Source: Streptomyces sp. DH5 (lineage in GTDB: Bacteria > Actinomycetota > Actinomycetes > Streptomycetales > Streptomycetaceae). Taken from it: a stretch of DNA of 64,000 nt. The stretch is from the NCBI RefSeq assembly GCF_020873915.1, contig NZ_JAHWGP010000004.1, forward strand, positions 248,001 through 312,000, in the 5' to 3' direction. This document shows positions 25,985 through 34,675 of the stretch, piece by piece (position 1 is the first letter of the stretch; each line of letters opens with the position of its first letter). The translations under genes were made by a program, and so were the position numbers. The notes below the pieces were generated by a model. The model did not search any database. It worked only from the letters and a program-made list of their open reading frames with translations, and had not been told where the DNA came from.

Positions 25985-26473
25985 ATGACGACCTACACGC
26001 TCCGCTCCGCACGTCCCGTTCCCGCGCCGGTCGTGAAGGAACTGCTGACCACCGACGACGCCGGCCGCCCGGCCGTCCCCTTCACCGACCACGAGGGCGG
26101 CGCCCCGCTGCGGTGCTGTCTGCGGCACAGCAGGGAGGGTGAACGGATCGCGCTGGTGTCCTACGCCCCCCTGCGCCGCTGGGCTGCGGAGACGGGCGCG
26201 GACCCGGGCCCCTACGACGAACAGGGGCCGGTCTTCGTCCACGCGGGGGAGTGCGCGGGCCCGGAGGCCGGGGACCTCCCCTTCACCGGCGCCCACCGCA
26301 CCCTGCGCCGCTACTCCGCCGACGGCCGCATCCTGGGCGGGCGACTGGTGGCAGTTCCGGAGGACTTCGCACCGGCGCTCGACGAGGCGTTCACCGATCC
26401 CGAGGTGGCGCTGGTGCACGTACGGGCCGTGGAGTACGGCTGCTTCCTGTACGAGGTCCGGCGGCGGGGCTGA
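25985..26473 (+). CDS. DUF1203 family protein
   Basis: 162 residues from the ATG at 25985. GGAGG is very close to this codon, so the ATG at 25973 four codons upstream is an alternative. The sequence opens MTTYTLRSARPVPAPVVKEL, contains PLRCCLRHSREGERIALVSY and PVFVHAGECAG, and ends VRAVEYGCFLYEVRRRG. The closing Gly-Cys-Phe pattern is characteristic of DUF1203. No enzymatic function is established. It is divergent from pepN and faces asd across a terminator, so it is probably transcribed alone. Confidence 0.8.
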   Translation: MTTYTLRSARPVPAPVVKELLTTDDAGRPAVPFTDHEGGAPLRCCLRHSREGERIALVSYAPLRRWAAETGADPGPYDEQGPVFVHAGECAGPEAGDLPFTGAHRTLRRYSADGRILGGRLVAVPEDFAPALDEAFTDPEVALVHVRAVEYGCFLYEVRRRG

Positions 26474-26491
26474 CCGCAGGCCGGATGAGAA

Positions 26492-26523
26492 GAGGCGGGC
26501 GTCCCGCCGGGGACGCCCGCCTC
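26492..26523. terminator. Bidirectional stem-loop before asd
   Basis: GAGGCGGGCGTCCC (26492-26505), loop GCCG, and its perfect complement at 26510-26523. It serves the convergent DUF1203 and asd genes. Confidence 0.85.
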
Positions 26524-26539
26524 ACCCTCGTCACCGGCG

Positions 26540-27565
<1,026 letters not shown>

Positions 27566-27833
27566 CTACTGCGTCCTGATGCGTACCTGATGTGCCTGGC
27601 CGAGGCTCTTCCATGATGCGGCCGACCACGGCCCGCCTGTCCAGTTCTTTGCCGGTTCGCCCGCCCACTGGGACGGCCGGGCAAGGCGGACAGGCCGCGG
27701 ACCTTCGGCCGTCCCCCCGCTGACCAGGAGGAATTCAGCCGCCGGGGGTCACGGACCGCAAGGTTCCCTGCCCGGTCCGCCCTCGCCCACACGGAGATGT
27801 GATGTACGCCTCTGCTGCTCCCGGGGTCCCGTC

Positions 27834-27860
27834 GAACGTTCCCGGCCCGAGTGGCGTCGT
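27834..27860 (+). promoter_or_regulatory. Possible ECF-sigma-dependent promoter of the sigma gene
   Basis: GAACGTT at 27834-27840 and CGTCGT at 27855-27860 give GAAC, 17 bases, CGTC, close to the GAAC...CGTC pattern of many ECF promoters. It is 29 bases before the sigma factor start, consistent with autoregulation. The rest of the asd-sigma gap (27557-27888) shows no gene. Confidence 0.5.
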
Positions 27861-27888
27861 AGGAGAAACAGCGTGAGGGGGGTGGCCA

Positions 27889-28425
27889 GTGCTGCGCGGA
27901 AGGATCCGGCGCGGCCGGGGGGCGTACGTCGCCGGTGACGACGACCCGCTGGACGCGGCGCAGGAACGCCGGGTGCGGGCGGTGCTCGCCCTGGGCGGGG
28001 TACCGCAGGCGGACCTGCCGGACGGGGTGCAGCAGGTCCGCCTGCGGTTGCTGGAACGCGCCGCGAGCGGGCGGGAGGCACCACGGGACGTCTCGGCGTG
28101 GGCGGCGGTGGTCGCCTCGAACCTCGCCATGGACTGGCACCGGGCCAAACGCCGCCAGGAGCGGCTCGGGGAGCGGCTGGCCGCGCTGCGGCCTGCGGAG
28201 ACGCCCTCCGGCGAGGAGACCAGCGTGCTCTCCCTCGCCGTCGCCCGGGGCCTGGACCGGCTGCCCGACGCACAGCGCCAGGTGGTCGTGCTCCGGTTCT
28301 ACGCCGATCTGCCGGTGCGTTCGATAGCCGAGCAGCTCGGCGTCCCGGAGGGCACGGTCAAGAGCAGGCTGCACACTGCCGTACGGGCCCTGCGCGCCCG
28401 CCTGCACGAGGACGAGGTGGTATGA
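27889..28425 (+). CDS. ECF-family RNA polymerase sigma factor
   Basis: 178 residues from the GTG at 27889, with GAGGGGGGTGG upstream. Region 2 is seen as DLPDGVQQVRLRLLERAA through WAAVVASNLAMDWHRAKRR. Region 4 is complete: LDRLPDAQRQVVVLRFYADL and the helix-turn-helix SIAEQLGVPEGTVKSRLHTA, which reads the -35 element. ECF sigmas direct RNA polymerase to stress or envelope regulons. The next gene, 1 base after the stop, encodes a single-pass membrane protein that is probably its anti-sigma factor. The signal sensed is unknown. Confidence 0.92.
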   Translation: MLRGRIRRGRGAYVAGDDDPLDAAQERRVRAVLALGGVPQADLPDGVQQVRLRLLERAASGREAPRDVSAWAAVVASNLAMDWHRAKRRQERLGERLAALRPAETPSGEETSVLSLAVARGLDRLPDAQRQVVVLRFYADLPVRSIAEQLGVPEGTVKSRLHTAVRALRARLHEDEVV

Positions 28426-28426
28426 C

Positions 28427-29443
28427 ATGACCGCCCACGACGAAACTCGCGACCCGTCCCGTGAAGGCGCCGTCCCCGGCGCCGGGCCTGCGTCCGGTTC
28501 CGGGCTCGAGCCTTCGCACGAGCCCGCGTCCGAGTCTTCGCGCAAGCCCCCGCACGAGCCCGAGTACGACGGCATGGACGCCCTGATGGCGGCCATCCTC
28601 GACGAGCCGCTGCCGGAGCCGGCCCGGCGGGATCCGGTGTTCATGGCCGCGAGGGACGCCGCCGCCGCCGACCTGGCGGTGCTGCGTGAGCGGCTGACGG
28701 CGATCGGGGACGCCCTCGCGGGGCCGCGGGACGGCGTTCCGGCGGGGCGAGACGCGGCCGCTCGGCCCGGGAAGCGGCCGGACCCCGACGCCGGGCCGGA
28801 ACAGGACACGGGGACACGACCCCCGGCCGACAGGACCCCCGCACCGGAGAACCCGCCCGCACCGGCCGCCCCCGCCCCTCTGAAGGGCCCGCGCTCCCGC
28901 TCCGGGGAGGGGCCGGGGCCCGGGGCCCGTCCGCGCACCGCCGGAGGTCCCCACCGTCCCCGTCGCCGGACGGCGAAGGCGGTGTTCGGGGGGCTGGTGG
29001 CCGCCGCTGCCGCCGGGCTGGTGCTCGGGACGGGGTGGCTGGTGACGCAGGGAGGGGGAACGGCCGACTCGACGGCGGGCGGTGCCGCCGTGGACTCGAA
29101 GGAGGAGGCGGGGGTCGCGTTCGGCAGCCCCCGCTACCTCGCGTGCGCGCGGCTGGTCGCCGAGGGCCGGGTGACGGCCGTGGAGCAGGTGCCGGGGGCC
29201 GCCGGTGTGCAGCGCGTCACGCTGGAGGTGAGCCGGTACTACAAAGGCGGGGGCGAGGTCACGTTCCTCCGGGACGCCGCCTCCGGTGGTCCTCCGCCGC
29301 GCGAGGGCGACCAGGTGCTGATCGGCATGCCCGCCGGGGGCGCCCACCCCGACGCGGTGGTCGCCGGTGAGCCGGACATCACCCGCGAGCGGGCCCGGAT
29401 CATCGCCTCGCTCCCCGAGTCGCGCACCCTCACCTGCGGCTGA
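28427..29443 (+). CDS. Single-pass membrane protein, probable anti-sigma partner
   Basis: 338 residues from the ATG at 28427, one base after the sigma gene. The cytoplasmic N-terminal 170 residues are largely disordered: a Glu/Pro/Ser-rich repeat (EPSHEPASESSRKPPHEPE), a short helical part MDALMAAILDEPLPEPARRD, then long Pro/Ala/Arg stretches. One membrane helix follows (VFGGLVAAAAAGLVLGTGWL). The outer domain contains YLACARLVAEGRVTAVEQV and GDQVLIGMPAGG, a compact beta-type fold. There is no HxxxCxxC zinc anti-sigma motif. Gene order and topology suggest it holds the sigma factor at the membrane and senses outside signals. That role is inferred. Confidence 0.78.
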   Translation: MTAHDETRDPSREGAVPGAGPASGSGLEPSHEPASESSRKPPHEPEYDGMDALMAAILDEPLPEPARRDPVFMAARDAAAADLAVLRERLTAIGDALAGPRDGVPAGRDAAARPGKRPDPDAGPEQDTGTRPPADRTPAPENPPAPAAPAPLKGPRSRSGEGPGPGARPRTAGGPHRPRRRTAKAVFGGLVAAAAAGLVLGTGWLVTQGGGTADSTAGGAAVDSKEEAGVAFGSPRYLACARLVAEGRVTAVEQVPGAAGVQRVTLEVSRYYKGGGEVTFLRDAASGGPPPREGDQVLIGMPAGGAHPDAVVAGEPDITRERARIIASLPESRTLTCG

Positions 29444-29453
29444 GCACGACGAA

Positions 29454-29484
29454 GGGGCGGGCGCCCGTCACGGACGCCCGCCCC
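29454..29484. terminator. Bidirectional stem-loop before the subtilase gene
   Basis: GGGGCGGGCG (29454-29463) pairs with CGCCCGCCCC (29475-29484), loop of 11 bases, between convergent genes. Confidence 0.75.
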
Positions 29485-29503
29485 CTCCCCTCAGGTCAGC
29501 CTG

Positions 29504-32500
29504 TTACGGGACGACCTTCTCGATCGCCACGCTGCCGAGGCCCGCGACCGTGCCGCGCTCGTTCACCAGCTGCACGCGCCCGAAGAACGCGCGTCCCTCG
29601 GGAGCCGCCGCCGCGACGGTGACCTCACCGGAGACGGTGGCCGAGTCGCCCGTGCCGAGCTTCACCGGCGCGGAGCCGTCGACGCCGACGGTGCCGAGCG
29701 TGGAGGAGAAGAACACGTCCAGGTAGTCGTAGTCCGTCGAACCGGCCGGGACCGAGTAGCCGTCCACCTCGATGGTGTACGTGCCGGCCGCCGGGGAGGC
29801 GACGGAGACCGACTCCTCCGAGTCGCCGTCGGCGGACTGGGCGACGCGGTTGCCGGCCTGGTCGTACACGGCCAGGTCCAGGTCGGCGGCGGTGTCGGAG
29901 ACGTTGCCGATGGACACGTCGAGCGACGCGGCGCCCGCGGGCACCTCGACGGTCGTCGTGTGCGTCTCACCGGTGCTGATGGCGGGACGCTCCGTCTTGG
30001 ACGAGCCGAGCGGCCCGCCCACCAGCTTGCCGTCGAGGGCGGCGGCCTCGTTCGTCACCGTCCAGGTGGCGGTGGCCGGCGCGCCGATCTTCGCCTCGGG
30101 CACCGTCACGGTCTCCGGGTCGAAGGCGGCGCCGAGCACGGCGACGTCCAGCTTGTAGGGGTTGTCGAGCAGCGGCGACGTACGGCGCGACTCGACCTCG
30201 ATCTCCCAGACGCCCGGCTGCGGGTTCGTGTAGGAACGCACGTCGGGGCGGCAGGTGTTGGCCGGGTTGCTGTAGTTCGGGTAGCAGTTGACCGTCGACG
30301 TCGGGTCGGCCGGGACACCGTGGGGGTGGATGGCGATGAACCGGGTCTGGCTCGTGGCCTTCAGCCCGCTCATCGCGATCTCCAGCGTCTTCGCGCCCTC
30401 GGGCACGGTGACGAAGTAGGAGGTGCTGCTGTTGCGCTGGGCCTTGCCCGAGGTGGAGAAGGTGTGGTTCAGCGGCTCCGCGACGACCACGGTGCTCAGG
30501 ATCTGCCGGTCGACGCCCTCGGTGCGCGGGTCGTCCACCTCGAGGATCGCGCTCTTGATGCCGGCCGAACCGGGCGCGGCCTGGACCTTGACGGTCACCG
30601 GCTTGTTCAGCGGCAGCCGGATGTCGTCGTCGCCGAGGATGCGGAAGGTGCGGCCCTCGTTGTTCTCGATGTCCAGCTCGTGGCGGAGCGCACGGTCGGG
30701 ACCGGACGTACGGGTGATCGTGATGTCGTACGTCTTCTTCTGGCCGGCCTTCAGGCCGCCCTCACGGTCGTACAGACCCGTGCCGAAGCCCGGGGTCTTC
30801 AGGAACTGGTCGATCGCGGTGTCGACCGGCGCCTTCACCGTGTACTCGTGCGCGGTGGCACCGTCGCGGATGGCGTCCCAGGCGTCCTCGATGTCGATGA
30901 GGCCGGCGCCCTCCTCGTAGGCCTGCACACCCTTGATGTGCTCGGCGGTGGAGGTGAGGGCGGTGCGCAGCGTCGCCGGGGTGAGGTCGATGCGCTTCTG
31001 CTTCGCGGCGGACAGCAGCAGCGCGGCGGCGCCGGTGGCCTGCGGGGAGGCCATCGAGGTGCCCTGGAGCATGCCGTAGCCGGCCGGGAGGCCGTAGCCC
31101 GCCTCGGCGACCGGGGCGCCCGGGACCCACGTCTGGATGGTGTTGATCGCCGCGCCGGGGGCGACCAGGGTCGGCGTGAAGCCGCCGTCCTCACGCGGAC
31201 CGCGCGAGGAGAAGGGCATCATGTCGTACTTGGTGCGCACCTCGGAGCCGTAGTTGGCGGCCCAGGTCTCCTTGGAGACGGTCGCGCCGACGGAGATGAC
31301 CTTGTCCGCCAGGGCGGGGTCGCCGATGGTGTTGGCACCGGGGCCGGAGTTGCCCGCGGAGATCACCAGCTGGACGCCGTAGGTGTCGATGAGCCGGTTG
31401 TAGAGCTCCACGCGGGCGTTGTTGCCGTCGTTGAGCGCCGGCAGACCGCCGATGGACATGTTGACGATGTCCACACCGCGCTTGGTGACGAGGTCGATCA
31501 TGCCCTCGGTGAGTGCCACGTTGGTGCAGCCGCCGGACCAGGTGCAGGCGCGGGAGGAGACGAGCTTCGCGCCGGGCGCGGCGCCGTCCATCCGGCCGCC
31601 GAACAGGCCGTTGGCGGCGGTGATGCCGGCGACGTGCGAGCCGTGCGAACCCTCGATGACACCGATGTTGACGAAGTCGGCCGTCTTGCCGGTCCAGTCG
31701 CCGCCGTAGGGGTCCATCGGGACGTCCTCGCGGATCTCCACGACGAACGGCTGACGCTCCACGACGTCGGTCTTCGGGTCGTCGGTGCCGAAGTACCCGA
31801 TCTGGAAGCCGTCCTTGTACGGCTTCATCGGGGTGTCGTCGGAGAAGTCCCGGTTGTTGTTCAGGTCGACGCGGACCGTGCCGGCCTGGGCGTCGTAGAG
31901 CATGCCCCAGGAGTCGGTGGTGTCGCCGTCGCGGTTGGCGTCGCCGTCCGCGTCGCCGCCGGTGGTGTACGACTCCAGGAAGGTGCTGATCTGGTACGTG
32001 CCCGCCGGGGCCGTCCAGGTCGCGCCGCCGTAGGTGAAGGTGGGCCCGGAGACGGAGGACACCATCGGGCGCCAGGTCCGGTCGTTGTCGACGACCGGGT
32101 CGGTCGCCGTCACCCAGTCGACGATCTTGCGCTCGCCGGTGGTGGTCTTCTGCAGCGCGGGGTGTCCGAGGTCCACACCGGAGTCGAGGATGCCGATGGT
32201 GACGCCGCGGCCGTCCGCCTTCGGGTTGTCCTCGACGAACTCGACGGCACCGGTCTCGAAGGACGGGTTGTACGGGTTCTTCGCGGGCGTCCGCTTGTCG
32301 GGACCGGGGTAGGCCTTCGCGCCCTTGCCCTTGCCCTTGGCGCTCTTCGTGGTGTCCGCGGCGGGCGTCGGGTCGTCCAGCGGGATCTCGTCGCGCAGGT
32401 CGACGCCGTGCACGGAGGAGAGCTTGGTGGCGGCGGCGATCGCCGCGTCGGCCTTGCCGGTGGGGACGGTGGCGCGGACGTAGCCGAGCTTGTCGTCGGT

Positions 32501-32821
32501 CCGGCCGACCGAGCCGCCCTTGACCGCGTTCAGCTGCTCGGCGACCTGCTCGGTCCTGCCGGGAGCGGTGGCGATCATCATCGTGACGTGCTTGGCGCCG
32601 TCGGCCTTGGCCTCCGCCAGCAGGTCGGCGTCGTCCGAACCGAGCTTGTCGGGAGCGGACTTGACGTCGGCGTCGGCCGGCGAGGCGGGCGGGGTGTCGG
32701 CGGCGAGGGCCAGCGGGACGGGCCCGGCCGCGGAGAGCGCGGCGACGAGACCGGCGGCCACGGCGATGCGGGCCACGCGTCTGGTGCCCGATATGGAATC
32801 GCGCTGGGGGGAGTTGGTCAT
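29504..32821 (-). CDS. Secreted S8 (subtilisin-like) serine protease
   Basis: 1105 residues from the ATG at 32821; AAGGG lies 6 bases upstream, whereas the ATG at 32827 would have no spacing. Signal peptide residues 1-41 (ARIAVAAGLVAALSAAGPVP). The propeptide-like part to about 170 ends in a Lys/Gly-rich linker. The S8 catalytic domain has Asp213 in ILDSGVDLGHP, His393 in GSHGSHVAG and Ser589 in GTSMASPQATGA. A long insertion between Asp and His (residues 240-380) contains Asp-rich, calcium-type repeats (GDADGDANRDGD). The C-terminal half has beta-sandwich and pre-peptidase-like domains that usually aid surface binding. It probably degrades proteins outside the mycelium. No inhibitor gene is adjacent. 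Confidence 0.95.
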   Translation of the reverse strand: MTNSPQRDSISGTRRVARIAVAAGLVAALSAAGPVPLALAADTPPASPADADVKSAPDKLGSDDADLLAEAKADGAKHVTMMIATAPGRTEQVAEQLNAVKGGSVGRTDDKLGYVRATVPTGKADAAIAAATKLSSVHGVDLRDEIPLDDPTPAADTTKSAKGKGKGAKAYPGPDKRTPAKNPYNPSFETGAVEFVEDNPKADGRGVTIGILDSGVDLGHPALQKTTTGERKIVDWVTATDPVVDNDRTWRPMVSSVSGPTFTYGGATWTAPAGTYQISTFLESYTTGGDADGDANRDGDTTDSWGMLYDAQAGTVRVDLNNNRDFSDDTPMKPYKDGFQIGYFGTDDPKTDVVERQPFVVEIREDVPMDPYGGDWTGKTADFVNIGVIEGSHGSHVAGITAANGLFGGRMDGAAPGAKLVSSRACTWSGGCTNVALTEGMIDLVTKRGVDIVNMSIGGLPALNDGNNARVELYNRLIDTYGVQLVISAGNSGPGANTIGDPALADKVISVGATVSKETWAANYGSEVRTKYDMMPFSSRGPREDGGFTPTLVAPGAAINTIQTWVPGAPVAEAGYGLPAGYGMLQGTSMASPQATGAAALLLSAAKQKRIDLTPATLRTALTSTAEHIKGVQAYEEGAGLIDIEDAWDAIRDGATAHEYTVKAPVDTAIDQFLKTPGFGTGLYDREGGLKAGQKKTYDITITRTSGPDRALRHELDIENNEGRTFRILGDDDIRLPLNKPVTVKVQAAPGSAGIKSAILEVDDPRTEGVDRQILSTVVVAEPLNHTFSTSGKAQRNSSTSYFVTVPEGAKTLEIAMSGLKATSQTRFIAIHPHGVPADPTSTVNCYPNYSNPANTCRPDVRSYTNPQPGVWEIEVESRRTSPLLDNPYKLDVAVLGAAFDPETVTVPEAKIGAPATATWTVTNEAAALDGKLVGGPLGSSKTERPAISTGETHTTTVEVPAGAASLDVSIGNVSDTAADLDLAVYDQAGNRVAQSADGDSEESVSVASPAAGTYTIEVDGYSVPAGSTDYDYLDVFFSSTLGTVGVDGSAPVKLGTGDSATVSGEVTVAAAAPEGRAFFGRVQLVNERGTVAGLGSVAIEKVVP

Positions 32822-33055
32822 CGGCATCCCTTGTAAGTAAAGGAACGATCGGCAGCGACCGGAGCCGATCGACCCTGGCCGCGAGGGTCCGGAAGGCAGT
32901 CCCGGACGATCGCTGAGCCTTACGCAAGGGACAGATGTTTGGCGAGAGTTGTCGGAAAGGAAATGGAGGTGTGGGGAAAACCCCCGGTGGGCTTATGGGG
33001 AGATGAGCGGCGAAGCCGACAAGTCGCCCCCGGGTGCGAGGGTTACCGTCGTCCG

Positions 33056-33505
33056 ATGCGACAGAAGGTGCGGGTGGCGGCCTACGCCGTGGTGGTGCGC
33101 GACGGACAGCTCCTGCTCGCCCGTTCCCCGGGCCCCGGCGGTGTCCCCGAGTGGGTGTTGCCGGGCGGGGGCACGGAACACGGCGAGGACCCCTACGACA
33201 CCGTGCGCCGGGAAGTGGAGGAGGAGACCGGCCACCTCGTGGAGGTCACCCGCCTGCTCGGCGTGGACTCCACCCGCCGCACCGTCCCCGCCCGCCTCGG
33301 CCGCACCGTCGACCACCACGGGATACGCCTGCTCTACGAGGCCCGCGTCACCGGCGGCGAGCTCCGCGACGAGATCGGCGGAACCACGGAACTCGCCGCC
33401 TGGCAGCCCCTCGACGCCGTCCCCGGCCTGGTCCGGGTCCGCCTGGTCGACATCGCCCTGCGCCTGTGGCGCGAACGCCCGCCGACGGGCCGGGCGGCGC
33501 CGTAG
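33056..33505 (+). CDS. Nudix hydrolase
   Basis: 149 residues from the ATG at 33056 (GAGGG about 9-13 bases upstream). The Nudix box is complete, from GGGTEHGEDPYDTVRREVEE through ETGHLVE, giving the GX5EX7REUXEEXGU pattern that binds magnesium and hydrolyses nucleoside-diphosphate-linked substrates. The N-terminus RQKVRVAAYAVVVRDGQLLL and the C-terminal LAAWQPLDAV are standard. Substrate unknown; members act as house-cleaning enzymes for damaged nucleotides. It is the last well-formed gene before a patch of lower-GC remnants. Confidence 0.92.
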   Translation: MRQKVRVAAYAVVVRDGQLLLARSPGPGGVPEWVLPGGGTEHGEDPYDTVRREVEEETGHLVEVTRLLGVDSTRRTVPARLGRTVDHHGIRLLYEARVTGGELRDEIGGTTELAAWQPLDAVPGLVRVRLVDIALRLWRERPPTGRAAP

Positions 33506-33508
33506 TGT

Positions 33509-33793
33509 GTGGGGGTGTGTCTGGGCGGCGGGTACTCGAAGGACGATTCCGGTAGCAGCGGTGGCTACGTGAAGATTGGTGTGGGACTTCAGGGCGTTGG
33601 CGGAGGCTTCGAAGGATCCACGGGAGGCGCAGACGCGGGACCGTCCGCTTACGGGGGCTGTGCTGCTGGTTTGGGCACCGTCGGTGGCCAAATCGGGGGT
33701 CAGGACGGGTCTCCGACAGCCAGCGCCAGCGGAGGGCTCGGAACCTATGCCTCAACCCCCACGTGCAGTGGGGGACTGCAAATTCAATTCTGA
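33509..33793 (+). pseudogene. Glycine-rich protein remnant (C-terminus of a larger secreted or RHS-type protein?)
   Basis: An open frame of 94 codons beginning 3 bases after the Nudix stop, with no ribosome site of its own. The content is glycine- and serine-rich with beta-strand-like spacing (KIGVGLQGVGGGFEG, CAAGLGTVGGQIGGQ) and ends CSGGLQIQF. Such Gly-rich ends occur on RHS-type and other large secreted actinobacterial proteins. A perfect terminator hairpin follows, as after a true 3' end. I read it as the tail of a larger gene whose 5' part has been lost. It could also be a small genuine protein. Confidence 0.45.
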
Positions 33794-33826
33794 CCGAAAC
33801 GACCACTCGTAGTCATGGAACCCGAA

Positions 33827-33863
33827 GCCTGAGCCCGCCCCAGTACATTGGGCGGGCTCAGGC
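33827..33863 (+). terminator. Strong stem-loop terminator
   Basis: GCCTGAGCCCGCCC (33827-33840) pairs perfectly with 33850-33863 around the loop CAGTACATT. It separates the Gly-rich remnant from the small membrane protein gene. Confidence 0.8.
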
Positions 33864-33890
33864 CCCCACATTTCAACACCAGGAGTTTGG

Positions 33891-34109
33891 GTGCGTATCT
33901 TCCTTTCGGTATTCGGCATCCTCGCAGGCCTTGGACTCATCATCTACAGCAAGAAATTCGCGCGCGCCGCCACGAGTCAGCACAACGTTTTCGGCAGGGC
34001 GAACGCATCCGCTGGGGAGTCCACCGTGCGGACTGGCCCGCTGATCGTAGGAGTGTTCCTGATCATCATTGGAGTCCTCGCATCCACCGGAGTGGTTGGA
34101 GTCGGATAA
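33891..34109 (+). CDS. Small two-helix membrane protein
   Basis: 72 residues from the GTG at 33891 with AGGAG 6 bases upstream, an unusually clear start. Two membrane helices (RIFLSVFGILAGLGLIIYSK and TGPLIVGVFLIIIGVLASTG) flank a short polar loop with ARAATSQHNVFGRANASAGE. Codon use is more A/T-rich than in the core genes (CTT, TCG, ATT, GTA). Family not recognised. It lies in a patch with gene remnants on both sides, which suggests acquired DNA. Small immunity-like or accessory membrane proteins have this form, but no function can be assigned. Confidence 0.7.
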   Translation: MRIFLSVFGILAGLGLIIYSKKFARAATSQHNVFGRANASAGESTVRTGPLIVGVFLIIIGVLASTGVVGVG

Positions 34110-34612
34110 CCCGCCGTACGTGCGATGACAGAGATACGGTGATCTTGACCTGGTCGCCGCAACTCTTCGCGACGGGGGCTGCGTTGTTCACATCGGAGCG
34201 GGCTGTACCGAGCGGCGGCGTCGCCTGGCCCCCGGCGGAGTACGTCGGCAAGCTGTCCCGTCCGCTCGTCCGCACAGTCGTGTCTCGTGAGCGGTCCGGG
34301 CTGCTCCGGTATTGCAGCAGACCTGACCTTGTCGCTTACCCCATCAGGGGGTGATGTAGTCGCCCCAGTCGAAAGTGGCGACGTAGGCCCGTCGAACTGC
34401 TTCCTGCCGCGTCCGCCCCTGATGTGGATGACGGTGAGCGCGAGGACGAACCAGGCGGTGAAGCCTCCTGTGACGGTCAAAGCCCAGCGAACGTCGGAGA
34501 AGTTGGCGCCGACGATCAAAGCAATGATCGTCACGGCCAGTCCGATGTGACCGCCGCCGATATCCGTGCCGGACCTTTTAGTGCCTGTCTGAGAGCCCTC
34601 GCCGAAGATCAC
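33977..34612 (-). CDS. Doubtful membrane-protein ORF, coding-like only at its start
   Basis: An open frame from the GTG at 34612 (AGGA close upstream). The first 75 codons look real: two hydrophobic helices (HIGLAVTIIALIVGANF and ALTVTGGFTAWFVLALTVIH) followed by a basic RGGRGRKQFDG. After about 34380 the codon bias disappears, and the frame runs antisense through the small membrane gene at 33891-34109. The true product was probably a short membrane protein whose 3' end has been lost or altered. The segment 34110-34380 carries no other recognisable gene. Confidence 0.35.
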   Translation of the reverse strand: MIFGEGSQTGTKRSGTDIGGGHIGLAVTIIALIVGANFSDVRWALTVTGGFTAWFVLALTVIHIRGGRGRKQFDGPTSPLSTGATTSPPDGVSDKVRSAAIPEQPGPLTRHDCADERTGQLADVLRRGPGDAAARYSPLRCEQRSPRREELRRPGQDHRISVIARTAGYPTPTTPVDARTPMMIRNTPTISGPVRTVDSPADAFALPKTLC

Positions 34613-34625
34613 GCCGTCCTGCGCC

Positions 34626-34675
34626 AGTGACCTGAGTCAGAGGTTCGTCGGCAGTAGGCGGCGACTCAGGTCACT
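34626..34675. repeat. 13-bp perfect inverted repeat at the edge of the low-GC patch
   Basis: AGTGACCTGAGTC (34626-34638) and GACTCAGGTCACT (34663-34675) are exact complements separated by 24 bases. The right arm reaches into the stop codon of the minus-strand gene at 34674. It can act as a terminator for that gene. The long loop and position at the patch boundary also allow a remnant of a mobile-element end, though no transposase is visible. Confidence 0.6.

Noticed and set aside
29960-32836. 958-codon open frame antisense to the subtilase
   Set aside because: Same GC-driven shadow. The sense frame carries the complete D/H/S catalytic triad.
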